A stretch of 64,000 bases of DNA from Cranoglanis bouderius. Its lineage: Eukaryota; Chordata; Actinopteri; Siluriformes; Cranoglanididae. Location: positions 8,531,001 to 8,595,000 of the forward strand of contig CM042555.1 in NCBI GenBank assembly GCA_023630585.1, read 5' to 3'. Under the pieces are notes generated by a model that saw nothing but the letters and a program-made list of their open reading frames with translations, did not search any database and was not told where the DNA came from. Made by a program: the position numbers and the translations under genes. The first letter of the stretch is position 1; each line of letters opens with the position of its first letter. Of the stretch, positions 13,628-28,060 are shown piece after piece.

Positions 13628-15110
13628 AAAGGACTGGAATGGGACATCAATGAAATGCATTGTGTTTTTAACTAAAGGTGCTTCATTTCCATAACTGGTA
13701 ATTGTCCCTGCCTTTGACTTTTAAAAAGGAATGTCTCTCATGCTAACACTTAGCAGTCAGCCTTGAAATGATTTTTTTTTTTTTTATAATTACAGTCATG
13801 TGTTATAGCACATGGCCACTGTTACTAAGCTGCATACTAATCAGCTTAATGAGATATTATACAATATTTTGTTGACCAAAGCAAATCTCACTTTATTGTT
13901 TTTGAAGCTTGACCCTGTTTGTCACAGGGGAATGTTGCAAAACCATTATCCCTCCTTAAGACAGCGCACAGCATCCTAAATTTGCACAACCGTGCCAGAT
14001 GACAACAGACTCTGCTTGTGTATTCATTTCATCCTGATGGTGCACTGAGCTGCTCTGTGGCCATTTTAAATGCCTGGGAAGCCTCTGATACATTGGGAAC
14101 CCTTTCAATAATGCCAACTGTTGTTTTCTACTCATCGGAAGCCATACGAGAGTGAGAGTGGAGAGAGAAGGGAAAAAAAATGAAGGCGAGAGCAAAGTGA
14201 TTCGCATCAAACGTAATGTGCCTCTTAATGAAAAATTACACCAAGACAAGTGTCGCAGCAGTGAGATAAGGGTGTGTGTTTACTGGAGTAACCCCTTGGT
14301 TTTAAGTGCTATTGTTAATATCATAATTGTAGTATTGCGACGGCTTCATGACAATGGCACTGCTCTGTTTCATTAAGGCGTGTAATTGGAGGAATTCTGA
14401 TAGGATGGGCCCAAGTAGTTTAATTATGCAGTGCCTTGCCATGTTTACTGGGTAATTATTGCCTCAAAAATTGTGTTACTGTTTGAGAAAAAGTTCTGAG
14501 AGTTACAGCTTTTCCCCCAAGTGTGAGTACATGTAGTACTTCATAAATCAGAAGGAGATAAACTCACTTTTTTTCTTCACACTCGTCACTGTAGTGCAGT
14601 CATCGTTATTAACTATTTCCCCCCACACACAGACTGCATAAAGCACCAAAGAAAACATGTGAGAAGAATTTGTTTTCTAGCTTTCAAATTCACATTTCAA
14701 TTGCACCTTATCACTGAAAGTGTTTTCCACTCCTACGCATTCTTTAGTGATCGATGAAATGTGCTTGTCTTTGTGCAAAAACCTGTTTAGGATATTGTTT
14801 ACTTGGGACTCTTAGCACACCACCCAGGAGTTGTGCTAAGACTGTTCTTCAAATGAAGCACCTTTTTTGTGGAATGAGCCTTCATAACTACATTTTGCAA
14901 ACAATAAACATTACTTGTGTTATGAAAATAGTGTGAATGTTTAGATGTTAATTTTTAATTGATATTTTGTATTGCTTTACTTTCTCTTTTTCATCCATAT
15001 CTTTCATTTATAATTTTCAGTTGATTGCAAACAATAGATTTTTCCTTAAAGCTATCTAGAGGCATGCACTGACTTAATGCCATCTCTGTCTTTTCTGTTC
15101 ACAATTGCAG
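13628..15110. other. Intron end upstream of first coding exon
   Basis: This non-coding DNA ends in the acceptor CACAATTGCAG at 15110, preceded by a moderate pyrimidine tract (CATCTCTGTCTTTTCTGTTC). The block around 14200-14470 (several ATTA/TAATTA-type cores such as GTAATTGG and GGTAATTATTG) may be regulatory. No 5' UTR exon could be recognised. Confidence 0.5.
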
Positions 15111-15111
15111 G

Positions 15112-17359
15112 ATGGAAGACTCTAGTTTGTGCCTTGGTGTGTCCTCAGCGGTCCCAGATGCTGACACCCACATCACCAGTGCCATGCTTAATGGCCGCTA
15201 CCCAATCAGTCAGAAGCTGCATCAGCTGACTGCTCAACTTGGCCACGCCTTCCCTGACCTTCCGAGCCGCCAACAAATCCCAGAGGAAAAAGCAGCCACG
15301 CCATTGGATGAGAAAACACATGTTGCACTGGCAAGTCAGCCGATTAGCAGCCAGATGGCTCTGCTAGCCAATCAACTCAACCGTAACTTGGATGCAGGTG
15401 CCCTAGGTGGTCTCAATGGCCGTGTCGACCTGCAGCAATTCCTCAATGGGCAAAATTTGGGAATCATGTCTCAGATGAATGATATAGAAGATGATGCCCG
15501 CAAGAATCGCAAGTATCCATGCCCACTATGTGGAAAACGATTCCGCTTCAACAGCATCCTTTCCCTGCACATGCGCACCCACACTGGTGAGAAGCCCTTC
15601 AAGTGTCCCTACTGTGATCACCGAGCAGCCCAGAAGGGCAACCTCAAGATTCACCTCCGTACCCACAAGTTGGGTAGTCTGGGTAAGGGTCGTGGTCGTG
15701 TACGCGAAGAAAACCGACTTCTTCATGAGCTTGAAGAGCGTGCCATCCTACGTGATAAGCAAATGAGAAACAGCTTGCTGCAGCCTTCACAATCACTTCC
15801 ACCCCACCTGGGTCTGCAGAACCAAAACCAGCAACAGCCCAGCTCTGCATGTGGCCTCCTAACACCTACAAGTCTGGGAGGCACATCGGAAGGGCTCGCA
15901 CAACCCTCTGCCTCACCTAAGCCAGCAGGCACTAACCAACAAGATGAGCAGGCACTTAACCCAGCCATAGGCTTCCGTTGTACCTTTTGCAAAGGCAAGT
16001 TCAAAAAGCGTGAGGAGCTGGAGCGTCATATCCGCATCCTTCATAAACCCTACAAGTGCACTCTCTGTGAGTTTGCTGCTTCACAGGAAGAAGACCTCAT
16101 CAGCCACGTGGAAAAGGCACACATCACCGCTGAGTCATGCCAAGGGCAGGGTACAGGAGCTGGCAGTGGAGAGAAGCCTGCCAATGAGTTTCGATGTGAT
16201 GTCTGTGGCCAGATCTTCAGCCAGGCTTGGTTCCTGAAGGGTCACATGCGCAAGCACAAGGACTCCTTTGAGCACTGTTGTCAGATCTGTGGGCGTCGCT
16301 TCAAGGAGCCCTGGTTCCTAAAAAATCATATGAAGGTGCATCTCAACAAGCTTGCCATTAAGAGTAAGCCTCCAATTGGAGGTGGAGCTGAGCAAGATGG
16401 GCCCTCGGTCAACAGTATAAGCAGCTTAGCACAAGAAGCCCATGCCAACCTGTACTCACGTTATATCTCCTGTCTCCAAGGTGGTTTCCTCAGTCCTGAA
16501 AAGCAGAGCCTGGCTGAACAACAACACCAAATGTTGGCCAAGGCTGGGATAGCTATGAAAGAGAAAGAAATGCTGGGAAAGCTGCTGGGACCAATGGCCG
16601 GCATGAGTCATGGTCTGGGGGAGAATGAGAAGCGCTCACTGTTAGGTTGCTTGAACCTGGTGCCTCCTCTAAAGTCAAGTTGTATGGAGCGCTTACAGGC
16701 AGCAGCAAAAGTAGCAGAAATGGATCCACTTAATAGTTACCAGGCCTGGCAGATCATGGCACGTAGCATGGCTATGGAGCGTTCTTTCATGCCAAAAGAT
16801 CAGCACCATGGAGCCCATGTGCAAGAGGAAGAAATGGCTAGTGCCGCTGGGATAGTGCCCTTTGGGAAAGACAAGCATGAGCACTCTACTCTTGATTCCA
16901 GTGATGGCCCCAAGCAGAAGAATCACCCTGATGCCCTCCATGGGGTAAGGACCGGTGGAAGCATAATGTCCATGAAGGAAGAAGCTGGGAGCTTTGATGG
17001 TCACCGTGAGTTCCTGCCTCACCACGGTGGTCTGGGCCTTGGTCAAGGGCTCGAGTACAGCCTGGCTAGCATGAAAGAGAAGCCCACTGAGTGCCCTGAC
17101 TGTGGTAGAGTATTCAGAACCTACCACCAGATGGTGGTCCACTCTCGGGTGCATAACAAGGACCGGCGCCCAGACGAGGGTCTGCAGCATGGCCTAGATG
17201 AGAGGCGTGGCTCCGCCAGTGACCCTGAGTCTCAGTCCATCAGCCGTTCCACCACCCCAGGCTCATCCAATGTGACAGAGGAGAGTGGGGCAGGAGGAGG
17301 CCACTCCCAGACAGGAAGTGTGCAGGACGACAGCCCTCATCCTTCTTCCCCTTCCTCAG
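15112..17359 (+). CDS. znf536: znf536 coding exon 1 (residues 1-749, zinc fingers 1-7)
   Basis: This exon encodes the N-terminal 749 residues plus the first base of codon 750. The acceptor AG is at 15109-15110, and the ATG begins one base into the exon. The start MEDSSLCLGVSS matches the ZNF536 N-terminus. C2H2 fingers have their first Cys and last His at about residues 137-157, 165-185, 290-311, 316-337, 362-382, 390-410 and 661-681. Fingers 1 and 2 are joined by a TGEKPF linker. Fingers 3 and 4 and fingers 5 and 6 form two further closely spaced pairs, and finger 7 is isolated. A basic stretch GKGRGRVREENRLLHELEER follows finger 2. Residues 700-749 are Ser/Thr-rich. The donor is CTCAG|GTAAGA at 17360. 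Reading through the intron would add only 15 residues (stop at 17406), so the spliced form is preferred. Confidence 0.97.
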
Positions 17360-19678
17360 GTAAGACCATTTTATTTAATACATTAATCATAGATAACATG
17401 CACTAAAGTGCAAATACTTATTATACCAGCCCATTTTGTGCTGCTAAAACATGTTCTTGGGGTTAGTTTTGCACATTGTTTTCATTTCTTCTGTGAGAAA
17501 CCAAAAGGAAATGAAGCCTTTTATTTTTTTTTGTGAAATCCATGTGTTTGTGTTTGGGTAAGGTGATCAAATGATATATTATATATATAAGTGATATATT
17601 ATATATAAGTGAAATATTCTTGTTAAAAAAAACAGCAGCAACAACAAAAAAACACTACAAATCCTAGCTCCACATTTCACTTATAACCTCGAGACTTAAT
17701 GTCTCTCTTCAAATACCCATCAATCACCCATTTTACTTTAGACTTTGCTTAGCAAAAGACACAAATTGACATGACACATGGCATCCAGTTCTCAAATATC
17801 ACTGTAAAAACTCATGAAAGCGCTTTGAGGACATGACCAATTACTAGTGATTAAATCATTTCCATGTTAGAGAAAGAGACAGTGAATCTACCACAACTGA
17901 GCGACACACAGTCTTTTTTGAGATAAAATGTGTGTTTAGTGGGATTAAGAGAAGCTGCAGCTAATGATTACAGAAGTTTTAAAGGTAACTTTCTCATTCC
18001 TTGCGGTAGAATGCTGCAGCTAAGCAGCCTGTCTGATAATTAGGTCATGACTGTGTGATAATCAGTTGGTTTAAGCTAAACAAGACACTAATTAAAGATA
18101 CACATATAAAACAGGTCAAAAAATGTGAACTTCATTTGCATGGTAAAATGTGCTTTTAAGTTGTGGAGAAAGAAAAGCAGGCTGTAGCTTAGCTTAAGGC
18201 TCTAAGCAACTTAATTTCGACAGTACAGGAGAAATTGTTTATTTATTCTCTTATCACCCTTGTGTAGTGAGATGGGCTTGAACATGCAATGGGCTATGCT
18301 TATTTTAATCTAAGTAATAATAACAGACAACCCCAACCCCAATTAGGAATTAATGAAAATGAGAGGAAGATAAAGCCTATTTTTTTTTTTATAGAGATGG
18401 TTTAACCTAAACACATTTCACCAGAGAGGAGGGTGATATGAAAGTAATTATGCTATGAATTTTAATGCAGAAAGTTTGATGTCTTTGCATCTCTTTTACA
18501 AGTACTTTAAAACAGTGATGTTTAACTCATGCCATTTTAAAAACTCTTGTGAAATCTTTCTTTATTGTCAAACTGTCAGGATGAGCTACATTATCTGGTT
18601 GTAAGCAGAAACTATATACTTATACTAATTTATCCTGCATCAGGTTTTATGTTTTCTTGTAGTAAAACATAGTAATATATTTAATAATTCAACTGTCATA
18701 AAAACCCTCTTAGAACATTTCAAACAGCATGATTGATTAATTCAGAGTTCATATGAATAATGGTTGTTTTATGACAAGCTTTATTTCATTAAGGTGTAAA
18801 CAGTTTTCAAGCTCTTTCATTTTTTTTTTTTTTTTTCTGTTTTTCTCTCTTTGTCCTTGCTAGTGTTAAAGTGTGATCACCATTTGAAATCCCCATGTTG
18901 GTACCCAGCTTAGGTGCTGAGGGCATGATGCCAGTAACACTCCCCTCCCCACCCCCCAGTCCCCACACTGACAAAGCTGTGTCTTAAGATTGACCTTGAG
19001 GTCTCACTGTAGTTGTGTCAGTCCAGGGAAGCTAATACATTCTCAGAGGTATAAAGTCAAACATGTATAGCCACGGTGCACAAGCATAACACTGCTTCTG
19101 GTTGTAGCAGAGACTTTTTCTAACCCACAACAAAGTTACAGGTGAGAAATGAAGCAGCAAGGGAGGAAATGAAGGAGCATTAGATTCACTGGCCGAGTTT
19201 ATATAAAATGGTAATATTAGTTTTATTAGTTGCATAATCCAAAAAAGCTGCATTTGTTTTGTATTGTAAAAAAGGCACCCTTATTTAATAGATAGAAATG
19301 TGTCTTAATTTATTTGGAAACAGGGAACATACTGTATTTTTACTGTATGCACTTGCCTGCAAACATATGTGTTTGCACATTAGGCAACAGGATGTGGCAT
19401 GCTATACCTCTGTTTTACTTTTAATATCTCACTTGTTGCTCTCAGCCTTTGAGAACAGACTTCCTCTCTCAATTGTAGGTTTTTATAATTTTTTAAATTC
19501 TCTTTAACACACAGCAACTTCATCTGCCAGCCTCCTTTCGACAAGCTCTGCCAACCTCTAAACCACCTACCCACTGCAATTTTGAGTTAAACTTGAATTA
19601 CAGTAATCAACAATAACATCTCAACTGTGAAAGAAGGTCGACACAATCGCTTTTGTCTTTAACACTACACTTGTTTAG

Positions 19679-19700
19679 AGATAGAGAGAGAGAGAGAGAG
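19679..19700. repeat. Short (GA)n microsatellite
   Basis: About 10 GA units. Confidence 0.85.
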
Positions 19701-20554
19701 TTGCCTCAGAAACGTCCTTTAAGGACCTTTCTCCTCTCCCTCTCAATAATCAACCCTAAATGTATGCTTCTCATTCAATGGAATCTCTAGCCCTTTTTAC
19801 GTCTGCTCTATCTTTTCCTTTATTACATTTTTTTTTCTTCCATCTCCTCTTTTATTTCTTATTACTATTACAAGATTGGTTTGACTGAGGAAGGAATCCA
19901 TTGTTATTTCAGATTCTTCACTCGGAATTGGGCTCTATAAACAAGGGGGGCTCCACTTTTGATAGTGTTTCTGAATTCATTATGATAGGCCTTTGAGCGA
20001 CAGCATGGATAGACAGAAGGAGTGAGGGAAAGATTGCCTTAAACAGCAGTTTATTCTGAATGCCACAACAGGCAGTATTGAAACCTGAAGTAATGCTGTG
20101 TAAGGCAGGGGCGTAAAAGCAGGATCTGCAAACACATTCATTAAATTTGAATGCACACAAAGGTTGAATGAAAAGGAAGAGGTCAGTGTTGGGAGGTGGG
20201 GTTCAGGGTCAGCTAGACCTTCGGCTTTGATGACAACCTGACATCCTTCTGTATGTTTTAAAGTTTTATGGAAACTTCATCACGCGCAATGATCTAAATG
20301 CAAAAGATAATAACTCAGACAGAAGTAATTTACTATAACCTGTGTATTTAATCCTGTGCCCCCTTTTTTACTCTCCTTATCTTTTTTTTTTTTTTTTTAA
20401 TAGCCATAAACATCCCCTCACCTTTTCTTCCTCAACTTGAAAATCCCCCATGTCTAAATATTTTCAAGAGGAACAGTGTTTCAACATGCCAAGGATTACA
20501 CACATACCCCTAAGTCCTCAACGCTGTCCAACATGTCGGTGAAACGCTTGCTCC

Positions 20555-20690
20555 ATGCAAATCGAAATTGGATTTGCCAACGGATGCCTTAGGTTATAAA
20601 GCATGGATATTCATCTAATTACGCAATTACAATGGGGGTAATTACACACGCAGAATTACTGTTACATTGTAATTGCTCTGTAATTAAAGT
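20555..20690. promoter_or_regulatory. Homeodomain/POU site cluster, candidate enhancer
   Basis: Within 136 bp there is an octamer ATGCAAAT (20555-20562) followed by TAATTA (20616-20621), CAATTA (20624-20629), TAATTA (20639-20644), GAATTA (20652), TAATTG (20670-20675) and TAATTA (20681-20686). The block has no microsatellite and lies 3.2 kb into the large znf536 intron. POU plus homeodomain clustering is characteristic of neural enhancers. The function is inferred, not demonstrated. Confidence 0.4.
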
Positions 20691-20849
20691 CAAAATAAAA
20701 CCAAAATGTTCTGGCTTTACTTTGTTCAAACTTTTACAGCATTTCTTTTTAGCATTTTTGCTAGTATGTAGAGAGTTTCACGTTTCCTGATTATTTCTAT
20801 AATATGTACACCCTAGCTGATTTACTGGTAATGATGTTGAGTATAAATA

Positions 20850-20861
20850 AACACACACACA

Positions 20862-20927
<66 letters not shown>
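20850..20927. repeat. (CA)n microsatellite
   Basis: About 38 CA units with one CATA interruption. Confidence 0.97.
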
Positions 20928-20931
<4 letters not shown>

Positions 20932-21870
20932 CTGTGTTGCGTTACTACAAATTATAGTTAAACAAAGTATTATACAATTTCTACATTATACAATATTACT
21001 GTATACTACACTTTATTTTGATTCTGAATGTTTGTAAGGGGAAATAAATTTAGAATTATCCATTCACACTCAATTGACACTTTTTTCTATCACTTACAAT
21101 ATATTTCTTTTTTTATTGAATGTCTGCTTTTTACTCTTTGGTCTGCTCTCATACCTCATATTTAAAATTTTTTCTTCTTCCTGTAAACACTTGAATTTGA
21201 ATGTGTCTCTCAATCACCCATTTTCTTTACCTGCTTAAATCTGTCTTATGGATGATGCCTTATTTCCTTTTCCTTCTTTCTTTCTTTCTTTCTTTTTTTT
21301 TTTTGGTGGTGTGTCACCAAAAAAAAAGTGAAAAGATGTCATAATGTGTGAGGCGAGTTCATTATGCTGCCGTATTTCAGTACAGTAGGTCAGGGCTCTG
21401 GTGTCCTTAAATGATAAAAGCCCCATTCAGCGCATTAATTGTCTGAATGCTTGCCTGATTGACACGCCTTGGATAAATGTAGGCTTAGTATTTTTGTGCA
21501 TGCTTGAACAATATAAAAGGCCAATTTATTTCCCCCTCAGTAGCTCATTTGGTTTCTATCTCTCGCATACCCACTTTCCACTCCATATTTCTTTCTTATC
21601 CTTCCTTCCTTCTCTCTTTTATACTCAATTTGTAAATATTACCCATAGTGGGAATTAGCATTCTTTTTTTTTCCCAATATATTTAAATTTCCAATTGTAT
21701 TCCAAAGTGTATATGAAAGCGAGGCTGAGAGTGTTGTCTCTCTGTACTGCCCGTACTCCTTTGAGGCTGTCACCGGGCAGTCCTTATGAAACATTTATCA
21801 GTCTGTTTTATGTCTTAATGATCCTGTTAGGATTCCCTGCTTGGTTATGGAGTCAACACAGAGCAATGTA

Positions 21871-21926
21871 GTGGGGAGAGAGAGAGAGTGAGTGAGAGAG
21901 AGTGAGAGAGAGAGAGAGAGAGAGAG
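21871..21926. repeat. (GA)n microsatellite with GTGA units
   Basis: GA units with a few GAGTGA interruptions. Confidence 0.92.
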
Positions 21927-22493
21927 AAGGAGAGCTGGTTGGAGAAAGCAAACTGAATGCAGTATACCAACCAGATTTTAATTCCATGTCTTTGCCCAAA
22001 CATTGCTTACCTTTCTCCTGTACAAGCCTCCTTGGCAAGGACAGGCTTTTTTCATCACTCTCTCCATTTCTGTTTTATGTTTTTATAATTAAAACATAAT
22101 ATTTATCTTTCCGTAACAGAAGGATGCTGTGCTGGGGTAGGCAGCCTGTTTGAATATTAATATTTTAAATGCATCAGTATGACATCTCTTCAGCAGGCTT
22201 GGAAGGTGTCATTGCTTTAATTGGGAAATTGTGATCTTGTGCTGTGTTAATCCTGTGTGTTACAGGGAGCTGTGCTTGGCTCAGTGAAAGAGTTTACACG
22301 AATCTTTTGGTCACTAGGTCCACTGTAGCGCCAAAGCCGTGTTGTTGACACTGAGTTTCCTTTCACGAAAGTTGAAACTATTTGCTGAATGGCAGGATGG
22401 CACGCTGTTTTTGTGCCTGTGATGGGAATGTTGACTGGAGAGCGGGAGGGTGACAGCTGTCTGACTCCATCAGAGCTGAATTCCTCTGGAATG

Positions 22494-22495
<2 letters not shown>

Positions 22496-22545
<50 letters not shown>
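22496..22545. repeat. (CT)n microsatellite
   Basis: About 25 CT units. Confidence 0.97.
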
Positions 22546-22548
<3 letters not shown>

Positions 22549-24711
22549 GTTTTCCTCTCTCTCAAAAAACTAACGCATACAAATGGTGGATCCGGGTAGG
22601 AGGGTGCTTTGTTTGAACAAGTTAACTTGGGCATGATTGGGGTGCCTTTCGTGTGAAAGAGCAAGTGAATACATTGACCTTTGTCTCATTAAAAATGGAG
22701 GACCAGGCATATGATACCATGACAGAAGAATCCTCCTTTAGCCTTTTCCCCCTTCTCTTCACCCCCTCCCCTGGCTAAGTCTTTCCAAGTCTTTTCTTCT
22801 CTCTCACTTTTTCTCTGTCTTTTTTTGCTCATTAAACAAAAAAAAAAAAAAAAAGAACCTTATAAGGGTTAGTATTTAGAGAAAGATACACTTGTCACAG
22901 ATTGCCTTTTCTCCCACAGCCATGCTGTGTTGGATAGGACAGGACAGGGTTTTGGGGTAGGGGGTGGAGGGCATTCATCATGCACTGATGAGTATCTCTC
23001 TCCTTTTCCACCCTCTCATTCCCTCTCTGTCTTTCTCTCTCTCACTCTCTCCTAAAACCATTGACAGGCCACATAAAAAAGCCTTTTGTGTCAACATCAC
23101 AACACTGACATGAGGCAGATAATGACATGAAAAGTTTGCCTCTTCTTTTTATTCCAGATTTTTAGTGATATTTATCTTCTAATCAAAGGCAAAATAAGAG
23201 ACAGAGAGGGCTAAAATGGTCAGAACAGAGGGGGGAAAAAGAGTCCATGGATTAAGATCTTCATTTTTTTGCGGCCGTGCATTCCAATTGTTCTTAAAAT
23301 ATTTGGCAATGTCAATTAGTAAGAGAGCAGAGCTAGCTGATGAACACAATTTTCCACTAGACTGAGCACCCTATTGTTGTGGAGCGAGGAGCAGATTTCT
23401 GAGGTCATTATCATTCCCCGTTAGCCTGGCCCAGCTGCTCCTCTCGACTCTAGCCAAACTCGACACCACGGCTCAGGGTAGCAGGCAGCAACAGGGGGCC
23501 TGGAGAGAGAGAAAGGGAGAGAGAGAGAGAGGGAGGAAAGGAGGGAGGGAGGATTGGCAGCAGGGAGAGAGCGAGCGAGAGAGCAGAACTGTGCATGATA
23601 GAGTGAGATGGAAATTCAGGGATGGTTGGAGAGGGCATGATGGGTGATGATGAGTGAACGAGGGTCAGATCTCACAAACCGCGGCCTAGGTGCTGCTTTG
23701 AAATGTGAGCGAAACGGCTGGTTGAGAAAGGGGGGTGGGGGGAAGAGAGAGAAGGCAAGGAGCATGAGGAGACAGAAGGAGACGAGCACTGTGAAACAGA
23801 GTGCTGGGAGAGAATTAAAAAATCATTCATACGGTTCTTGGAGCTGAACGTTTGGATTATGAAGGCGAAAACTTTGGATGGTAATGTGACTGGGGGAAAT
23901 AAAGAGCTAGGATGCCATAGCGCTCTGCTTGGGCAAATCTTTCCCCCTGCAGATCCCTCCTCTGGCAGACGAGGGTAAGACAGGGCAAACTCAGCACAGA
24001 CACAAAGAGATAGATGAACACATGGTGGACGGGTGAAAATATATTCAGTTTTAGTCACAAAACATGATACATGCTGAAGCAAGGAAGCCGATTGACAGTC
24101 AATCAGAGTGTGAAGCTTGTGTCTAGGGCAGCAAAGAAATAGACATACCGGTATAATTATTTGAGAAGGTAGAAAGCAATACTAATCTGCTTTCTTTTAC
24201 TTTTGCTTTATAAGCCACTATATTAGTCTTCGTATCATTGTTCATGTATGAGGTGTAGCAGTGGAAACGATACAGAACGGGGTCCTCTACTCTCTGCTCA
24301 CCTCCTCAGGATTGCTGTGGCTGTTACTAGTGTTAACATGTTCTAGGATGTCACTTCACGACTGACCCATGAGAAAGACGGAGCAAGTTCAATGTGCTAG
24401 GGGATGGTGTGTAACCCAGTGCCACGACCTGTATCTGTTTAGTATTCCAAATATCTGTATCTGCATTTAGATTTAAACATGATGTGGCCACGTCTAAATA
24501 ATGTTTTTTTTCACTATGCCTCCGGAAACACTAGAAAACACCACCAGACGTAGAAATGGAATCACCGTCTGCCTGGTCTGTATATTCTGGCTCGGACAGT
24601 TCTTCATCCTCAGCTACATCACTCGAGTTCATAATTGGTCTCAAGTAGAGATGTGTGCAGAACACATCTACACATCACACATCTTTTACCCAGACCAGGC
24701 AGTTACTAATG

Positions 24712-24751
24712 ATGAATGAATGAATGCAGGAATGAATGAATGAATAAATGA
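24712..24751. repeat. (GAAT)n short tandem repeat
   Basis: TGAATGAATGAATG-type units with one interruption. Such tails can mark the 3' end of an old retroelement. The preceding 250 bp may be a repeat relic, but I cannot assign it. Confidence 0.6.
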
Positions 24752-27110
24752 ATGGTTTACATTCTCATTAATGACTCTACCACAAGAGTCATATCTGTTT
24801 GCTTGCATTCACATGAAAGTAAAAAAAAAACCTCCTGCTTATGCAGATTTCTGGAGGATTCCAGTCCTGATGCACACCTTTAGTCCTGGGGACGTCTATG
24901 GTACGCTTTCTAAAACAAAAAGCAAAAAAAAAAAGCGTGCTTCCTATTCGTCTTTATTTGTATCCCTTTAGAACACATTGTCTTTTCATTCCAAATAATG
25001 TATTCATATTTTGTTATATCACTGCTGTGTATGTGTGGAAGAAAACGAATGTTACCGAAAGTCATGCTCCCCATTATATAACCTTTAGCTCCCTGTCTTC
25101 TATCTCCTTCACCCTCCTTGATCTTTACCAGTCAGTTAGGAAGTTGCTTTACTCGTTATGTGTACTTTTGGCATTTATCATTTCCAAACCAGACATTTTG
25201 GTTTGTGTAAAGCTCCAATAAGGATCTCTTGCCCTTTTCAGCAACTCAGGCGTACAGCGGCGTTGTTTATTGTTGCTGACAGTGATAGGAAGTGGCCATG
25301 TGAACATTACTACCTCCTGCGCTTTTGAGTGGCTGGTTTTTGATTAATAAGAGGTGAATTATTTGATCTGGAGTGTAGGACACTGCAGTGTCTCTGGGCT
25401 TCTCCTCCTCTTCTTGCACAGGGGAGGGCTGATAAGCTGCCCCAATGGAAAGCCATGGAGCTCATCAGCAGATGAGTTATTTACTCCCTATGCACAAGGC
25501 CACTTAAACCCAACAGGCAGTTTTTTCTACCTTTAAACTAAGTTTTTGAGATTTCCTTCTATGGCTTTATTGCCATGAGAAATGCCATGTTCTACCAGAT
25601 GCTGTTTCTTTTCTACATTGATTAAAACAACAACAAAAAAAGTGAGATGCACTGTTTTATTCACACTCTACAAAACAGCATCATACTTGCATCATTGTAT
25701 CCAAAAGGAAGCTGTTTTTTTTAGATGATGAAAGGTTCTTTTGACTCAAAGAAAAAAAAAAAATCGGAGAAGAAAAAAAGCCCCCTCACTTTTGTACTCG
25801 CCAGCTGTACGTTTTAATGTGCTCCCAGAAGCATTTTCTCTCCTCCCCATTCTCTCCCTGTTCCTCTTCCCACTCACACCTTTCCCTGTTCGCCGGCTAT
25901 ACGTCTCACCCTCCCCTCACCTACCTGTAGAAAGTTTGCGTTGCATCAAAGCTATGCTCTCAGCTCGCAGCTGCCAAGCTCCTCGTCCCCTGTTAGCAGG
26001 CATCCAGCTGTCAGGCTCAGATAGGAGGAAGAGAGGGAGGAAATCTCTCACCAGCCATATGGTACCGAGTTCTGCCGGAGCATCACCGCTCCGTGGGCAA
26101 ATGGCAAACTCATATATCTCATCAACACTGTTAATATCCAGCTCAGAGACGGAGAATATTAGCCTTTTCACCCTCCTCCAACCGAAGCTGGGATGTGGAA
26201 GACTGGGAGCCCAGCTGGATTCAGATCACATGCTATTTTGCCATGTTCTCAAGCTGCTTAAAATGGGCGAGTGTATATCGGTTTGGGGTAAGGAGCTGCT
26301 CTGTGATTTCCAGGATCCTCTGTGATTCCATGGATACCTGCCATGTAGTGCTAGGTACCACATCCGTTTCTTAACCACAGCTGAATGTAAATCCCAGAAC
26401 AGGTTGCAATGCTTAAAATATGGCGAGAAAAGCAGACACACTGAAGATTTGATATACCCAGCCCTTGAGAGTGAGGCTTCCATGTTTCGTCTATTAACAG
26501 GATGCTATTTTTCCCGAGCTAATCCTACCAGGCCTGTGCTATCAGCCTCTACTGCCTGACTGTAAGTGCTGCCTTATGGCATTGCAAGCCTCGGTGAAGC
26601 AGTGGTATTATGGGTACATTACCACGTAATGCTGAAAACACTGTCAAACCCAGCGTGCGTGAATCCTCCTTTTTTTTTTTTTTCATACACCATCAGTGAG
26701 CATGGCCCTGAGCAGGAGGTATACTGGGTAATTGGTGAGAGAGAAAGAAATGAGTGTATACCTCGCTATTCTATGTAAAAATGACTTGGAACGAGATAAA
26801 TTCTGAACCCACAAATCTTTTTTTTTTTTTCTCAACCCAACCTGAAGCAGTAGCCATTAGAAGTAGGAGCTTGGGAGATTAATATGGCGGTTGCAGTGTT
26901 TTGGAGGGACGGTAGCGTTAATGGCCCCACTGGGTTTTTAATGAGTGTTGTGCCCCAAACAAAATGAGCTAATTAGTGTTATCATCCATATATCAGGCCA
27001 TACACATACACACTGATCCTTACTCTCTTTTCCTCTCTCACACAGAGACAGAAATCCTCAGCATCACTGCCTCTCCGTCTGCACCCAGGCTTTAGATCCT
27101 CAGGGTGATT

Positions 27111-27114
<4 letters not shown>

Positions 27115-27183
<69 letters not shown>

Positions 27184-27206
27184 GGGGGGGGGAGAGAGGG
27201 GGAGGT
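27115..27206. repeat. (GA)n array running into a G-rich tract
   Basis: About 32 GA units followed by GAGGGGGGGGGGAGAG-like sequence, giving a long purine-only strand. Confidence 0.95.
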
Positions 27207-27577
27207 CGCTCACCTGATATTTTTCACTCGTTTTGTTGATCAAATCAAAGATGACTGATGGTGAAATTGAGTCATTAATTGAAGAGATGGGAGATCATTT
27301 GAATATGTTCTACTTAATTTGAATTGTAGCTGATAGCAATGCTGATCTATTCATGAATAAATGTGAAGTTAAAATGTGAAGTTTTGACTCTGCTCATGCA
27401 GGTAGGGAAAGTTAACAGCAATGGGATGACATACTGACCAGTAGTAGTTTTTACTCCTTTATTTTAACACATTATGTCACAAAAATACTACATCACAAAG
27501 TGAGCAAGCAACAAAAACTGTATAATGAATGCATGAATGAATAAGTAAGTAAGTAAATAATGTCACTATAATATATA

Positions 27578-28060
<483 letters not shown>

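Noticed and set aside
16693..17190. 165-codon open frame antisense to znf536 coding exon 1
   Set aside because: Shadow of the conserved sense frame; no recognisable domain and the sense strand clearly encodes ZNF536.
17360..17406. Extension of znf536 exon 1 frame by 15 residues through the donor
   Set aside because: Intron read-through; the consensus donor and the match of the spliced join to the family favour splicing.
25741..26325. 194-codon open frame on + strand in the large intron
   Set aside because: Starts in a poly-A/purine stretch giving Lys-rich sequence, has no known domain and no evident splice signals. Possibly conserved non-coding DNA, but not supported as a gene.
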